DNA from: Streptomyces sp. SID13726
GTDB taxonomy: Bacteria > Actinomycetota > Actinomycetes > Streptomycetales > Streptomycetaceae
Direction of reading: 5' to 3'
Assembly (NCBI RefSeq): GCF_010548375.1
Contig: NZ_JAAGLY010000009.1
Span: forward strand, 248,001-312,000
Length of the DNA stretch: 64,000 nt
The position numbers and the translations under genes are program-made. This document shows positions 7,454-15,447 of this stretch, in pieces. How positions within the stretch are numbered: position 1 is the stretch's first letter; every line of letters starts with the position of its first letter. The notes below the pieces were generated by a model, which had not been told where the DNA came from, made no database searches, and worked only from the letters and a program-made list of their open reading frames with translations.

Positions 7454-8404
7454 CTAGGGCTGCCCGGCGGCCCACTCCTCGTACGACGACCAGGCCCGCA
7501 GCTTCCGCGAGCTGGTGAACCGGTGCTCGCGCCCCGTGACCGGATCGGTGAACTCCAGTACTCGCGCCAGCAGTTGGAGCGGACGCCGGAAGTCGCCGGC
7601 CGGCACGGGGTCGGCCACCACCGGGTACAGGGGATCGCCGAGGATCGGCACCCCGAGGGTGCTCATGTGCACCCTCAGCTGGTGGGTCTGCCCGGTGCTC
7701 GGTGTCAGCCGGTACCGGGCGCGCCCGTCGTGGTGCTCCAGCAGCTCGACCCGGCTGACGGCATTGGGCTCGCCCTCGATCTCGCGGGCCGCCAGGATTC
7801 CGCGCTCCTTGAGGATCCGGCTGCGCACGGTCCGCGGCAGGGCCAGGGCGGGGTCGTACGGGGCCACCGCCTCGTACTCCTTCGCCACCCGCCGGTCCCG
7901 GAACAGCGCCTGGTACGCGCCGCGTTCCTCGGGCCGCACGGTGAACAGCACCAGCCCGGCCGTGAGCCGGTCCAGCCGGTGCGCGGCGCCCAGCGCGGGG
8001 ATGTCCAGCTCCCGGCGCAACCGGGCCAGAGCCGTCTCCACGACATGGCTGCCGCGCGGGGTGGTGGCCAGGAAGTGCGGCTTGTCGGCCACCACCACGT
8101 GCTCGTCCCGGTGGACGACGTCGATCGCGAACGGAACCCGCTCCTCGGCGCGCAGCTCCCGGTGGAACCACACGAACATCCCCGGCGCGTACGCCGTGTC
8201 GAACCGCACCGGACGCCCGGCGGCGTCCACGATCCGCCCCTCCTCCAGCATCCCGTCGATCACCTCGGCCCCGGCCGCGAGCCGAGCCACGAGGTGATCC
8301 CGCACGGTCGCCGAGGCGTCACCGAACGGCAGCCGCACCCGTACCGGATCGATCCCGTCGCGCTGGGGCAGGGGAGAAGGGGGAGGCGGGGTGCGTCGGC
8401 TCAT
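7454..8404 (-). CDS. RluA-family RNA pseudouridine synthase
   Basis: A 316-residue protein read from ATG 8404, convergent with the P450 gene and 17 bases from it. The catalytic motif is H142-R-L-D145-R in GAAHRLDRLTAGLVLF, with Asp145 the expected nucleophile. Further RluA features are DKPHFLATTP and the C-terminal TGQTHQLRVHM and GDPLYP segments. An N-terminal region of about 90 residues resembles an S4-like RNA-binding part. The enzyme isomerises uridines in rRNA or tRNA in the cytoplasm; the target site cannot be told from sequence. The ribosome-binding site before ATG 8404 is weak and the start is moderately certain. Confidence 0.9.
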   Translation of the reverse strand: MSRRTPPPPSPLPQRDGIDPVRVRLPFGDASATVRDHLVARLAAGAEVIDGMLEEGRIVDAAGRPVRFDTAYAPGMFVWFHRELRAEERVPFAIDVVHRDEHVVVADKPHFLATTPRGSHVVETALARLRRELDIPALGAAHRLDRLTAGLVLFTVRPEERGAYQALFRDRRVAKEYEAVAPYDPALALPRTVRSRILKERGILAAREIEGEPNAVSRVELLEHHDGRARYRLTPSTGQTHQLRVHMSTLGVPILGDPLYPVVADPVPAGDFRRPLQLLARVLEFTDPVTGREHRFTSSRKLRAWSSYEEWAAGQP

Positions 8405-8457
8405 CACGATCAAGCCTACGACGGGGAGGCCCGGGCCGGGTGCCCGGAGCCCGGTGC

Positions 8458-9858
8458 TCAGGGGATGGCCTCCGCTCCGTTCCTGCCGGAGAACAGCGTG
8501 TTCCGGTCCCGCGCGTCCGCCGCGCAGGCGAGCGCCAGCCGCTGGAGTTCCGTCACGTCGAAGTGGGCGTCCCAGCGGCCGCGCAGCCACCCGCGCACGA
8601 TGGTCGAGCTGTCGGCGTACAGCCGGTCGAACTCCGGCCCGATGTCCACCGGACCCGCCTGGTCGGTGCAGTCGCACCCGCCCGCGGAGTAGTAGCGGGC
8701 CAGCCCCGGCGCGTACGTCCACTCCATGCTCGGGCGCAGCCGCCTGCGTACGACCGTCTCGGTGCCGTCGTGCACCCGCTCCCGGCCCCCTCGCGCGTAC
8801 AGGCAGGTGCCCACCACGAAGCCCGCCACCACGCGCTGCCACTGCGCTCCGCCGACCGCGCAGGTGTGGCTCAGGCAGACCTCCAGGATGTCCCAGAGCT
8901 GTTCGATGTCGGGCAGGCGCAGGGCCAGGTTGTTGCGGTTGCCGTTGTCGGTGTCACGGCCCTGGTCGATCAGGTCGTGAGCGAGGACGGCGACCATCGT
9001 GGCCTCGTCCACGAGGTCCTGGTACCGCTCCGAGAGATCGTCCTGGACGGTGTATATGTGCACCCCGATGTCGGCGCCCCTGATCCGGATGTACTCCTCG
9101 GGGCTGAAGAGATCGGGCAGTTGGAGAATTCCGGTCAGGTTGTCGACGAGCTGGACGGCCCCGCACTCCACCTGCGCGGCGACCATCAGTTCGCCCTCGG
9201 GCCCGTGCAATCGGACGCATTCCCGGGAGGCGGCCACCGCGTCCCGGGCGAGCCGGCCGATCTCCGCCACCTTTGGTGTGGTCCCGGCGTAGTACTCGCT
9301 GATTCCGGCCAGAACTCCCCACAGGAAAGTGGTCCTCGCCTCGAGAGCGGAACTCGATTCCGGTGCGGTGCACAGAGCGGTGAAGAGCCCCGCCATCTCC
9401 ATCGCGAACGAATAGTGGCCCTTGCCGCCCAGGGCCCGCCGGCACCACTGCTCGGCCCGGTCGACGGAGAGTTCGGCCCGGACCCCGATCAGCGGCGGGC
9501 TCTCCGCGCCCCGCATCAGCCGGTCGCACGCGAGGGTCAACAGCCCGCCCGTGTCCCTGCCCAGCAGGGTCTGCCAGTTCACCTTCGCCTGTTCGCGGCG
9601 GAGCAGGGCGCGCACGGCCTCGAGACCAGCGGACCGGACCGCGCCGAGATGCGAGCTGGGCGAACCCAGCACGGAGCGGCTGGCGTTGGTGGTCTCCGCC
9701 TTGATCGCATGGCAGAGCATTCCGGCCAATGCCATGGCATCGGGATCGGAGAGAAGGGAGTCGACCGAATTCCGCCACCGCGAAGGTTCGAGAATCGGTG
9801 CGACCTGACCAGGAGTTCCGGGACTCACGGCGCCCGGCAGGCTCGCCAGATCACTCAT
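8458..9858 (-). CDS. Uncharacterised 466-residue protein with terpenoid-synthase-like C-terminal half
   Basis: No family was recognised outright. All-helical, no signal peptide or membrane span. Residues 254-310 read like helices G-H of class I terpenoid synthases: EEYIRIRGADIG (arginine sensor position), a break, then A-T-M-V-A-V-L-A before H294-D-L-I-D298-Q-G-R-D302, where the NSE motif ND-L-x-S-x-x-x-E would sit, and the trailing G-x-x-N-N. Asn, Ser and Glu are replaced by His, Asp and Asp. A DDxxD motif is not present where it would be expected. Further on, an R-Y pair occurs near residue 388. It may be a divergent or inactive terpenoid synthase; a different helical family is possible. 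It lies alone between the pseudouridine synthase and a gene-poor stretch. Confidence 0.8.
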   Translation of the reverse strand: MSDLASLPGAVSPGTPGQVAPILEPSRWRNSVDSLLSDPDAMALAGMLCHAIKAETTNASRSVLGSPSSHLGAVRSAGLEAVRALLRREQAKVNWQTLLGRDTGGLLTLACDRLMRGAESPPLIGVRAELSVDRAEQWCRRALGGKGHYSFAMEMAGLFTALCTAPESSSALEARTTFLWGVLAGISEYYAGTTPKVAEIGRLARDAVAASRECVRLHGPEGELMVAAQVECGAVQLVDNLTGILQLPDLFSPEEYIRIRGADIGVHIYTVQDDLSERYQDLVDEATMVAVLAHDLIDQGRDTDNGNRNNLALRLPDIEQLWDILEVCLSHTCAVGGAQWQRVVAGFVVGTCLYARGGRERVHDGTETVVRRRLRPSMEWTYAPGLARYYSAGGCDCTDQAGPVDIGPEFDRLYADSSTIVRGWLRGRWDAHFDVTELQRLALACAADARDRNTLFSGRNGAEAIP

Positions 9859-11024
9859 CCGACGCCCCCGTTTCCCGGAGCCCGCCTCCTCCTGTGCCCG
9901 TATGTTCGTGCATCGAGGCGTGCGACGAAAGTCGAGGAAAACGCCCCATCGCGTACGTCCACGCGTAAGGTATCGGGGACGAGGTTATGCGCATCGTGCT
10001 GATCTCCCGTCGCGTATTCAAGACCTGGTGACAGCAGTCCCTTTCAGGTCCTTCGGCTTGGGCAGAACACGGAACCGGTGCGTTCCCGGGGAGTTCGGGC
10101 AGTGGGTGGGCGCGTGCCCGATCAGAGGAACGGCCCGGGCGATCCGCCTGGAGCAGAGCGATTCATGATGCCCTCCGAGTGGCGGAGCCGACCAAGTCCA
10201 TGAACTGCATGTGGTGTTCCGTACGCCGCGCCCGCAGCGTGGCTGAACTCGTGCACGAACCAGGCCTCGTCGACTGCGCGCCGGGCGGTGTCGTCGGCCG
10301 TGGCCTTCGGACGGCTGCCGGGCGGTGCGGAGGATCGGTGGCCACCACCACCCCGACAGCGTTGTCGGCGGCGAGGTCGTGGATCATCCCTACCTTCCAG
10401 TGCCACCGGGCGATTAGTCAACTGTGCAACGGGTCAGCGGTGGTGGGAGGCGCCGGTGCGGACGAGCGCGCGGGGCGCTCACGTTCTCGGTGAGGTCCCG
10501 GAGAGGCCGACGGGTGGGAGGCGGTCGCCGTTCCCGGGCGGATGGGCACCGGTGCACCACCACACCGACCGCGTCGGCGCGCTGCGCGGGGCACGGTCCG
10601 GACACGTACCGCCGGTCGTCGCAGGCATCCGGCCACCACCCTCACGGGCTCAGGTGCGACACCGCTCATGCCCGCAATCCACCCTGACAGCCCAGCACTT
10701 CGCACCTTGCGACGATTTCCGGCCGCGGGAAAGGGGGCGCAGCCCCGGCGCACGAAGCGGACCCCCAGGCCGCCGGATGCACGGCAGCGCGTTCCGGCCA
10801 GCCGGTGCGCTACGGGTACCACCCCCGACTGCGCCGGTCGGGAAGGGAGTGCGCCGCAGTGAGCCGTTCCTCAACGGCGGTCGGGGCGGGGCTTGTTGAG
10901 GGTGCCGCAATCCCTTGTCGGCCGACTGCCGCCCCGGACCGGACCCGGACCGGACCCGCCCTGCCCCGGACCGGACCAGCCTCGGACCGGACCCGCCCCG
11001 CGCCCCCAATCCGCGCCCCGCCCC
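9859..11024. other. Gene-poor 1.2-kb stretch
   Basis: Short open frames exist on both strands, but none shows a domain, a good ribosome-binding site or the third-position GC bias of real genes. On the minus strand, translations near 10350 and 10580 both contain D-x-A-V-G-V-V-V, which could be a worn duplication or chance. Near 10934-10996 there are short CCGGACC-type repeats just beyond the permease gene. The beginning, about 9859-9990, should carry the promoter of the 466-residue gene. The region looks like decayed or inserted DNA rather than a functional locus. Confidence 0.5.
10934..10996. repeat. Short CCGGACC-type direct repeats
   Basis: The segment is built of GGACCGGACCC-like units repeated about five times with small changes. 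It lies between the gene-poor stretch and the 3' end of the permease gene. No hairpin with a T-run is formed, so it is not an obvious terminator; it is more likely a slippage-prone simple repeat. Confidence 0.6.
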
Positions 11025-12545
11025 CTAAGCAGCAGCCGTACGCCTCCGCACCGCCCTCCAAGCCACTCCCAGGATCAGGGTCGCCGCCAGGAACAGCACC
11101 GTGAACCACTGGAAGTACCAGTGCCCGCCCGCCGGGTCGTACACCTCTGCCCGCGGCCAGGCCAGGTTGACGGTCATGAAGAGGCCGTAGAGGAGGGCGA
11201 GGGCGTTGACCGGGATGCCCCAGCGGCCCAGGGAGAACAGGCGGGCGCCCTTCTCGTCCGTGCCGGTCGTGGTGAAGCCGCCCCTCACGCGGCGGATCAG
11301 CAGGGGGCCGGTGACCATCGCGTAGGCCAGGTACAGCATCACGATGCAGGTGGTGCCGATGGCCAGGAAGGCTTCAGGGGACGCGAAGTTGAGGAGGAGC
11401 AGGGCCGCCGCGAGGGTGCCGACGACCAGGGCGGGAGCGCTGGGCATGCCGGTGCGGGGGTTGACGTGGGCGAGCCGTTTCGCGAAGGGGAGCTGGCCGT
11501 CGCGGGCCATGGAGAAGAGCATGCGGCAGGCCGCCGTCTGGATGGCGAGGGTGGCCACCGCGATCGCGATCACCACGTCGGCCAGCAGGAGCTTGCCGAC
11601 GCCGTCGCCCAGGCTGCTGGTGAGGACGTAGCTGAGGCCGTCCACCGCCAGCCTGCCGTCGGTGAGGCTGGGGGCCGCCAGGAGGCCGCCCAGGACGATC
11701 AGACCGCCGAGCAGGCCGGCCGTGGCCAGCGCGGTGAGGATCGTGCGGGGTGCCGTGCGGCGCGGGTCGCGGGTCTCCTCGCTCATCTCACCGGCGCTGT
11801 CGAAGCCGATCATCACGTAGGCCGCCGTGAAGGAGCCGACCAGCAGGGCGCCGAACAGGCCGGACTGGGCCGCGCCCTCGGTGTGGAAGGTGATGGTCGG
11901 AGTGCGCTCGGAGTGGGTCAGCAGCAGCACGACGATCAGGACCGCGCCGATGATCTCGGCGGTGACGCCGACCCGGTTGATCACGGACATCACGCGGTTG
12001 TCCACGACGTTCACGAGAGTCGTCAGGACCAGCAGGACCACGCCCAGGACCGCCGCGTTCGCCGCGCCGTCCGCCGAGGTGGGGGCCGGGTCGGTGCCGA
12101 CCAGCTGGAAGCCGGACCAGATCGCCGGCAGGACCATCTGGAGGGCCAGCGCCGCCGCCGAGACGACCACGATCTGCCCGATCACCATGATCCAGCCGGC
12201 GAACCAGCCGAAGGTGAGGTTGGAGAGACGGGACGACCACTGGTAGATCGCGCCGGAGATCGGGTAGCGCGCCGCGAGTTCGGCGAAGCAGGCCGCCACC
12301 AGGAGCTGTCCGAGCAGCACCGCCGGCCAGGCCCAGAAGAAGACGGGGCCGCCGAACGCGTACCCGAAGGCGAAGAACTGGAAGACGGTCGTCAGGACCG
12401 AGATGAAGGAGAACCCGGCGGCGAAGGACGCGTACCGGCCCAGGCTGCGGTGCAGCTCCTGGCGGTAGCCGAACTCGGCGAGGGAGCGGTCGTCGGGGGA
12501 GTGCGGTGGATCGGGACGGACCTCGGTCGTCGTCACGGCGGGCAC
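11025..12545 (-). CDS. APC-superfamily amino-acid/polyamine/guanidine-type permease
   Basis: A 506-residue membrane protein with about twelve hydrophobic segments, read from GTG 12545; GTG 12536 is an alternative. Segments typical of APC permeases are the N-terminal GFSFISVLTTVFQ, the helix-1b-like region through FFAFGYAFGGPVFFW, and the consensus YVMIGFDSAGEMSEETRDPRRTAPR. It moves a cationic or amino-acid-like substrate across the cytoplasmic membrane by ion coupling. Its upstream region holds the same CGACAGAAAT palindrome that precedes the DUF1989 operon about 11 kb away, with the same TTAGGG flank. I therefore infer that it imports the substrate of that pathway, guanidine or a related nitrogen compound, under the same TetR regulator. 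Confidence 0.9.
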   Translation of the reverse strand: MPAVTTTEVRPDPPHSPDDRSLAEFGYRQELHRSLGRYASFAAGFSFISVLTTVFQFFAFGYAFGGPVFFWAWPAVLLGQLLVAACFAELAARYPISGAIYQWSSRLSNLTFGWFAGWIMVIGQIVVVSAAALALQMVLPAIWSGFQLVGTDPAPTSADGAANAAVLGVVLLVLTTLVNVVDNRVMSVINRVGVTAEIIGAVLIVVLLLTHSERTPTITFHTEGAAQSGLFGALLVGSFTAAYVMIGFDSAGEMSEETRDPRRTAPRTILTALATAGLLGGLIVLGGLLAAPSLTDGRLAVDGLSYVLTSSLGDGVGKLLLADVVIAIAVATLAIQTAACRMLFSMARDGQLPFAKRLAHVNPRTGMPSAPALVVGTLAAALLLLNFASPEAFLAIGTTCIVMLYLAYAMVTGPLLIRRVRGGFTTTGTDEKGARLFSLGRWGIPVNALALLYGLFMTVNLAWPRAEVYDPAGGHWYFQWFTVLFLAATLILGVAWRAVRRRTAAA

Positions 12546-12597
12546 CTGCCTTCGGCGGCATGAGGGCGGAGGAGCGGAACAGCGGTGCGGGCGCAGA

Positions 12598-12619
12598 ATT
12601 CCTGTCGGGCGACAGAAAT
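12598..12619. promoter_or_regulatory. Second copy of the palindromic operator, upstream of the permease
   Basis: The arms ATTCCTGTCG and CGACAGAAAT are separated by GG and differ from the copy at 1188-1209 by one base in one arm. The distal arm continues into TTAGGG as in the first copy. On the minus strand TAATTT again overlaps the arm as a possible -10. The site is 53 bases before the permease GTG. The match over both arms and flank makes chance unlikely. Confidence 0.78.
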
Positions 12620-12720
12620 TAGGGAGGCGCTGTTTCGGGTGCGTGACGCGGGCATGTCGAAGCCGCTCCTAAGTCCTCACGCCGTTGCGCGGATCCCCGA
12701 TACGCGATACATCGTGTCTA

Positions 12721-12750
12721 TTGACGGTCTGTCGCAACTCGCGATATGTT
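12721..12750 (+). promoter_or_regulatory. Promoter of the PadR gene
   Basis: TTGACG at 12721-12726 and TATGTT at 12745-12750 are 18 bases apart, a good housekeeping-type promoter. Overlapping and upstream of it are AT-rich pieces such as CGATACGCGATACATCG and CGCGATAT. These resemble the alternating palindromes bound by PadR regulators of multidrug exporters, so autoregulation is likely. Confidence 0.65.
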
Positions 12751-12785
12751 CGGCTACGGATATTCGGATGCGAGGTGAATCGGAC

Positions 12786-13376
12786 ATGCGGCGTCGCAAG
12801 CTCCGCAACCCCCTGGCGCTCGCCGTGCTCTCGGTGCTGTGGCAGAAGCCGATGCACCCCTACGAGATCGCTCAGACCCTGCGCCGCCAGGGCAAGGACT
12901 CCAGCACGAAGATCAACTACGGCTCGCTCTACACAGTCGTGCAGAGCCTCCAGAAGCACGGCTTCGTCGAGGTCACGGACGTGGAGCGGCAGGGCAACCG
13001 GCCCGAGCGGACCGTCTACGGCATCACCGAGGCGGGCCGCCAGGAGACCGTCGAGTGGATGTCGGACCTGGTCGCCTTCCCGGTCAAGGAGTTCCCGATC
13101 TTCGAGACCGCGCTCTCCCTGCTCGGCGTGCTGCACCCCGACGAGGTGGTGCCCTTGCTGGAGGAGCGGCTCGACGCCCTGGAGGTTCAACTCGCCAGCG
13201 GCCGGGGCGCGTTGGAGAAGCTCTACGAGACACTGCCCCGGCTCTTCCTCGTGGAGAACGAATACCAGCTCCACATGGTCGAGGCGGAGGCGGAGTGGGT
13301 CCGCGGCTTCCTCGACGAGCTCAGAAAGGGCACGCTGTCCGGCATCGAGGAGTGGAAGTCGTTCCACCCGTCGTGA
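12786..13376 (+). CDS. PadR-family transcriptional regulator
   Basis: A 196-residue regulator. ATG 12786 is preceded by GAGGTGA at the proper distance; upstream in-frame ATG codons lack such a site. The N-terminal winged helix covers residues 1-85 (NPLALAVLSVLWQKPMHPYEIAQTLR, KINYGSLYTVVQSLQKHGFVEV, YGITEAGR). The C-terminal region is long (about 110 residues), helical and rich in Glu and Leu, and is suited to dimerisation and drug binding. It is followed 186 bases later by a DrrAB-like ABC exporter, the classical partner of such regulators, which it probably represses until a toxic compound is bound. Confidence 0.92.
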   Translation: MRRRKLRNPLALAVLSVLWQKPMHPYEIAQTLRRQGKDSSTKINYGSLYTVVQSLQKHGFVEVTDVERQGNRPERTVYGITEAGRQETVEWMSDLVAFPVKEFPIFETALSLLGVLHPDEVVPLLEERLDALEVQLASGRGALEKLYETLPRLFLVENEYQLHMVEAEAEWVRGFLDELRKGTLSGIEEWKSFHPS

Positions 13377-13389
13377 CCTGACCAAGAAC

Positions 13390-13428
13390 AGGCCCCGGCA
13401 CGGCTGTTGGAGCAGCCCGCCGGGGCCT
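13390..13428 (+). terminator. Stem-loop after the PadR gene
   Basis: The arms AGGCCCCGGC (13390-13399) and GCCGGGGCCT (13419-13428) form a perfect 10-bp stem 13 bases after the PadR stop. No T-run follows, as is common for Streptomyces terminators. It would separate the regulator from the ABC genes or attenuate read-through. Confidence 0.65.
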
Positions 13429-13562
13429 CGAACCCCGAACTGAATCCGCCCTGAGGCACATCCAGGAGATCGAGGTGCGGCACACCCAGGATAACCGGGT
13501 GCTCCTCGGGCGGATCAGTCGTCATCCCTTCACCGATCCGCTCACCCAGGAGAGCAGCTGCC

Positions 13563-14552
13563 ATGAGCACCCGTGCGCCCGCGATCGAGGCGCGTCAACT
13601 GATCAAGACCTACGGCGGTGAGGTCACCGCCCTCAACGGCATCGACGTCGTCGTCGAGCGGGGCAGCGTCTTCGGCCTCCTCGGCCCGAACGGCGCCGGC
13701 AAGTCCACCACCGTCAAGATCCTCACCACCCTGGCCCGCCCCGACTCCGGCACGGCCACCGTCGCGGGCCACGACGTGCTGGCCCACCCGGACCGGGTCC
13801 GCCGGGCCATCGGCGTGGTCGCCCAGGGCTCCGGCGCCGACCCGGTTGCCACCGGCCGCGAGAACCTCCGGCTCCAGGGCAGGCTCTACGGCTTGAAGGG
13901 CGCCGCACTCGAATCGCGGGTGGACGAACTGCTGGAGCGGTTCACGCTCACCGACGCGGCCCGGCGCCCGGTCAAGGGCTACTCCGGCGGAATGCGCCGC
14001 CGCCTCGATGTCGCCCTCGGTCTGGTGCACCGGCCCGAGGTGCTCTTCCTCGACGAGCCGACCACCGGCCTCGACCCCGAGGCCCGCAGCGCGATGTGGG
14101 ACGAGATCGGCCGGCTCGCGGGGGAGGGGGGCCTGACGATCCTGCTCACCACGCACTACCTGGAGGAGGCCGACCGGCTCGCCGAACGGGTCGCCGTGGT
14201 CGACCGGGGGCGCGTCGTCGTCGAGGGCACCCCGGACGCGCTCAAGGGCGAACTGCGCGGTGACGCCGTGCACTTGGAGCTGCGCGAGGCACCCGGCGAG
14301 GCGGGCCGCACCCTCCTCACCGGCGCCCTGCGCGCGGTGCCCGGCGTCCACGAGGTGCTGGCCGACGGACACCGCGTCAGCGTCCGCGCCGACGACGGAG
14401 CCGCCGCCGTACCCGCACTGCTCGCCGCGCTGGAGCGGGCCGGGGTCAAGGTCGCCACCGCGACCGTCGCCCGCCCTTCCCTGGACGACGTCTACCTGCG
14501 CTACGCGGGCCGCCGTTACTCGGACGCCGAAGACCTGGTGGGTGCCCGATGA
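13563..14552 (+). CDS. DrrA-like ABC exporter ATP-binding protein
   Basis: A 329-residue ATPase from ATG 13563 with AGGAGAG upstream. The Walker A motif is GPNGAGKSTT, the signature is GYSGGMRRRLDVA, Walker B is VLFLDEPTTGLDP, and the switch His is in LLTTHYLEEAD. The C-terminal DUF4162-type extension (after VVVEGTPDALKGEL) is typical of daunorubicin-resistance type exporters (DrrA). It energises the membrane protein encoded by the next gene, with which it shares an ATGA overlap. Regulation by the adjacent PadR protein is likely. The exported compound is unknown; multidrug or own-metabolite efflux is the usual role. Confidence 0.94.
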   Translation: MSTRAPAIEARQLIKTYGGEVTALNGIDVVVERGSVFGLLGPNGAGKSTTVKILTTLARPDSGTATVAGHDVLAHPDRVRRAIGVVAQGSGADPVATGRENLRLQGRLYGLKGAALESRVDELLERFTLTDAARRPVKGYSGGMRRRLDVALGLVHRPEVLFLDEPTTGLDPEARSAMWDEIGRLAGEGGLTILLTTHYLEEADRLAERVAVVDRGRVVVEGTPDALKGELRGDAVHLELREAPGEAGRTLLTGALRAVPGVHEVLADGHRVSVRADDGAAAVPALLAALERAGVKVATATVARPSLDDVYLRYAGRRYSDAEDLVGAR

Positions 14553-15325
14553 GCACCGCCGTCACCCAGACCTGGTACATGACGCAGCGTCAACTCATGG
14601 TGTTCGTCAGGCAGCCCGCCTACGCGATCATCACCCTGATCCAGCCGGTGATCTGGCTGTTCCTGTTCGGCAGCCTCTTCAAGAAGGTCGTCGAGCTGGG
14701 CGGCTTCGGCACCACCTCGTATCTCGACTACCTGGTGCCGGGCGTGGTCGTGATGAGCGCGCTCAGCTCCAACATGTGGGCGGGGATGGGCACGCTGGAG
14801 GAGATCCAGCGCGGCACCCTCGACCGCTTCCTGACCACACCGGTCAGCCGGGCCGCGCTGATGAACGGCAACGTCGTCAACAACGGCCTGGTCACCGCGT
14901 TCCAGTCGGTCGTCATCGTGCTGCTCGGGCTCCTTGGCGGCGCCGACTACCCGGGCGGTGTCACCGGGATCGTCGTCCTGGTGATCGCCTCGGTGCTGCT
15001 GGGCACGGTGTCCGGGGCGCTGTCCAACGCGCTCGGCATGCTGGTGCGCGAGCGGGAGTCGATCATCGGGATCAACACCTTCCTGCTGCTCCCGCTGACG
15101 TTCCTGTCCAGCGCCTTCATGGCGCCCTCGCAGATGCCCTCCTGGATGCGGCACATCGCCGACTTCAACCCGCTCAACTGGGCGATGGTGGCGGGCCGTT
15201 CGGCCCTGTCCGCCGACCCGGACCGGGGCGCGGTGCTGGGCCGCGGGGGAGCGCTGCTCAGCCTTGCGGTGGTGGCGGTGTGGCTGTCGATCCGGACGTT
15301 CAGGTCGTATCAGCGGTCGGTGTGA
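14549..15325 (+). CDS. DrrB-like ABC-2 type exporter permease
   Basis: A 258-residue membrane protein translationally coupled to the ATPase gene (ATG 14549 inside the stop region). It has about six hydrophobic segments and the ABC-2 landmarks of the family: PAYAIITLIQPVIWLFLFGSLF near residue 30, a long central membrane stretch, and TFLSSAFMAPSQMPSWMRHIADFNPLNWA near the end. It should dimerise in the membrane and, with the preceding ATPase, extrude a hydrophobic compound. The gene ends just before a strong bidirectional terminator. Confidence 0.94.
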   Translation: MSTAVTQTWYMTQRQLMVFVRQPAYAIITLIQPVIWLFLFGSLFKKVVELGGFGTTSYLDYLVPGVVVMSALSSNMWAGMGTLEEIQRGTLDRFLTTPVSRAALMNGNVVNNGLVTAFQSVVIVLLGLLGGADYPGGVTGIVVLVIASVLLGTVSGALSNALGMLVRERESIIGINTFLLLPLTFLSSAFMAPSQMPSWMRHIADFNPLNWAMVAGRSALSADPDRGAVLGRGGALLSLAVVAVWLSIRTFRSYQRSV

Positions 15326-15390
15326 CCTTCATGTCGTGTCGGCTGTCGATCCCGGTCTCCGGGTCGCCCCGGCGATCGGTGTGACCACGC

Positions 15391-15435
15391 GAAAGGGGCG
15401 GCACCCGGAAACCGCCGGAAGGTGCCGCCCCTTTC
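15391..15435. terminator. Bidirectional terminator between ABC exporter and siderophore-interacting protein
   Basis: A perfect 15-bp stem is formed by GAAAGGGGCGGCACC (15391-15405) and GGTGCCGCCCCTTTC (15421-15435), with a 15-base loop. The A-rich start and T-rich end of the arms give a terminator in both directions. It serves the two convergent genes. Confidence 0.88.
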
Positions 15436-15447
15436 GTGAACAGATGC

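Noticed and set aside
10122..10421. Small minus-strand open frame with a HEFSH-like metal motif
   Set aside because: A single short motif in a 99-codon frame with Arg/Pro/Gly-rich ends, no start signal and poor codon bias.
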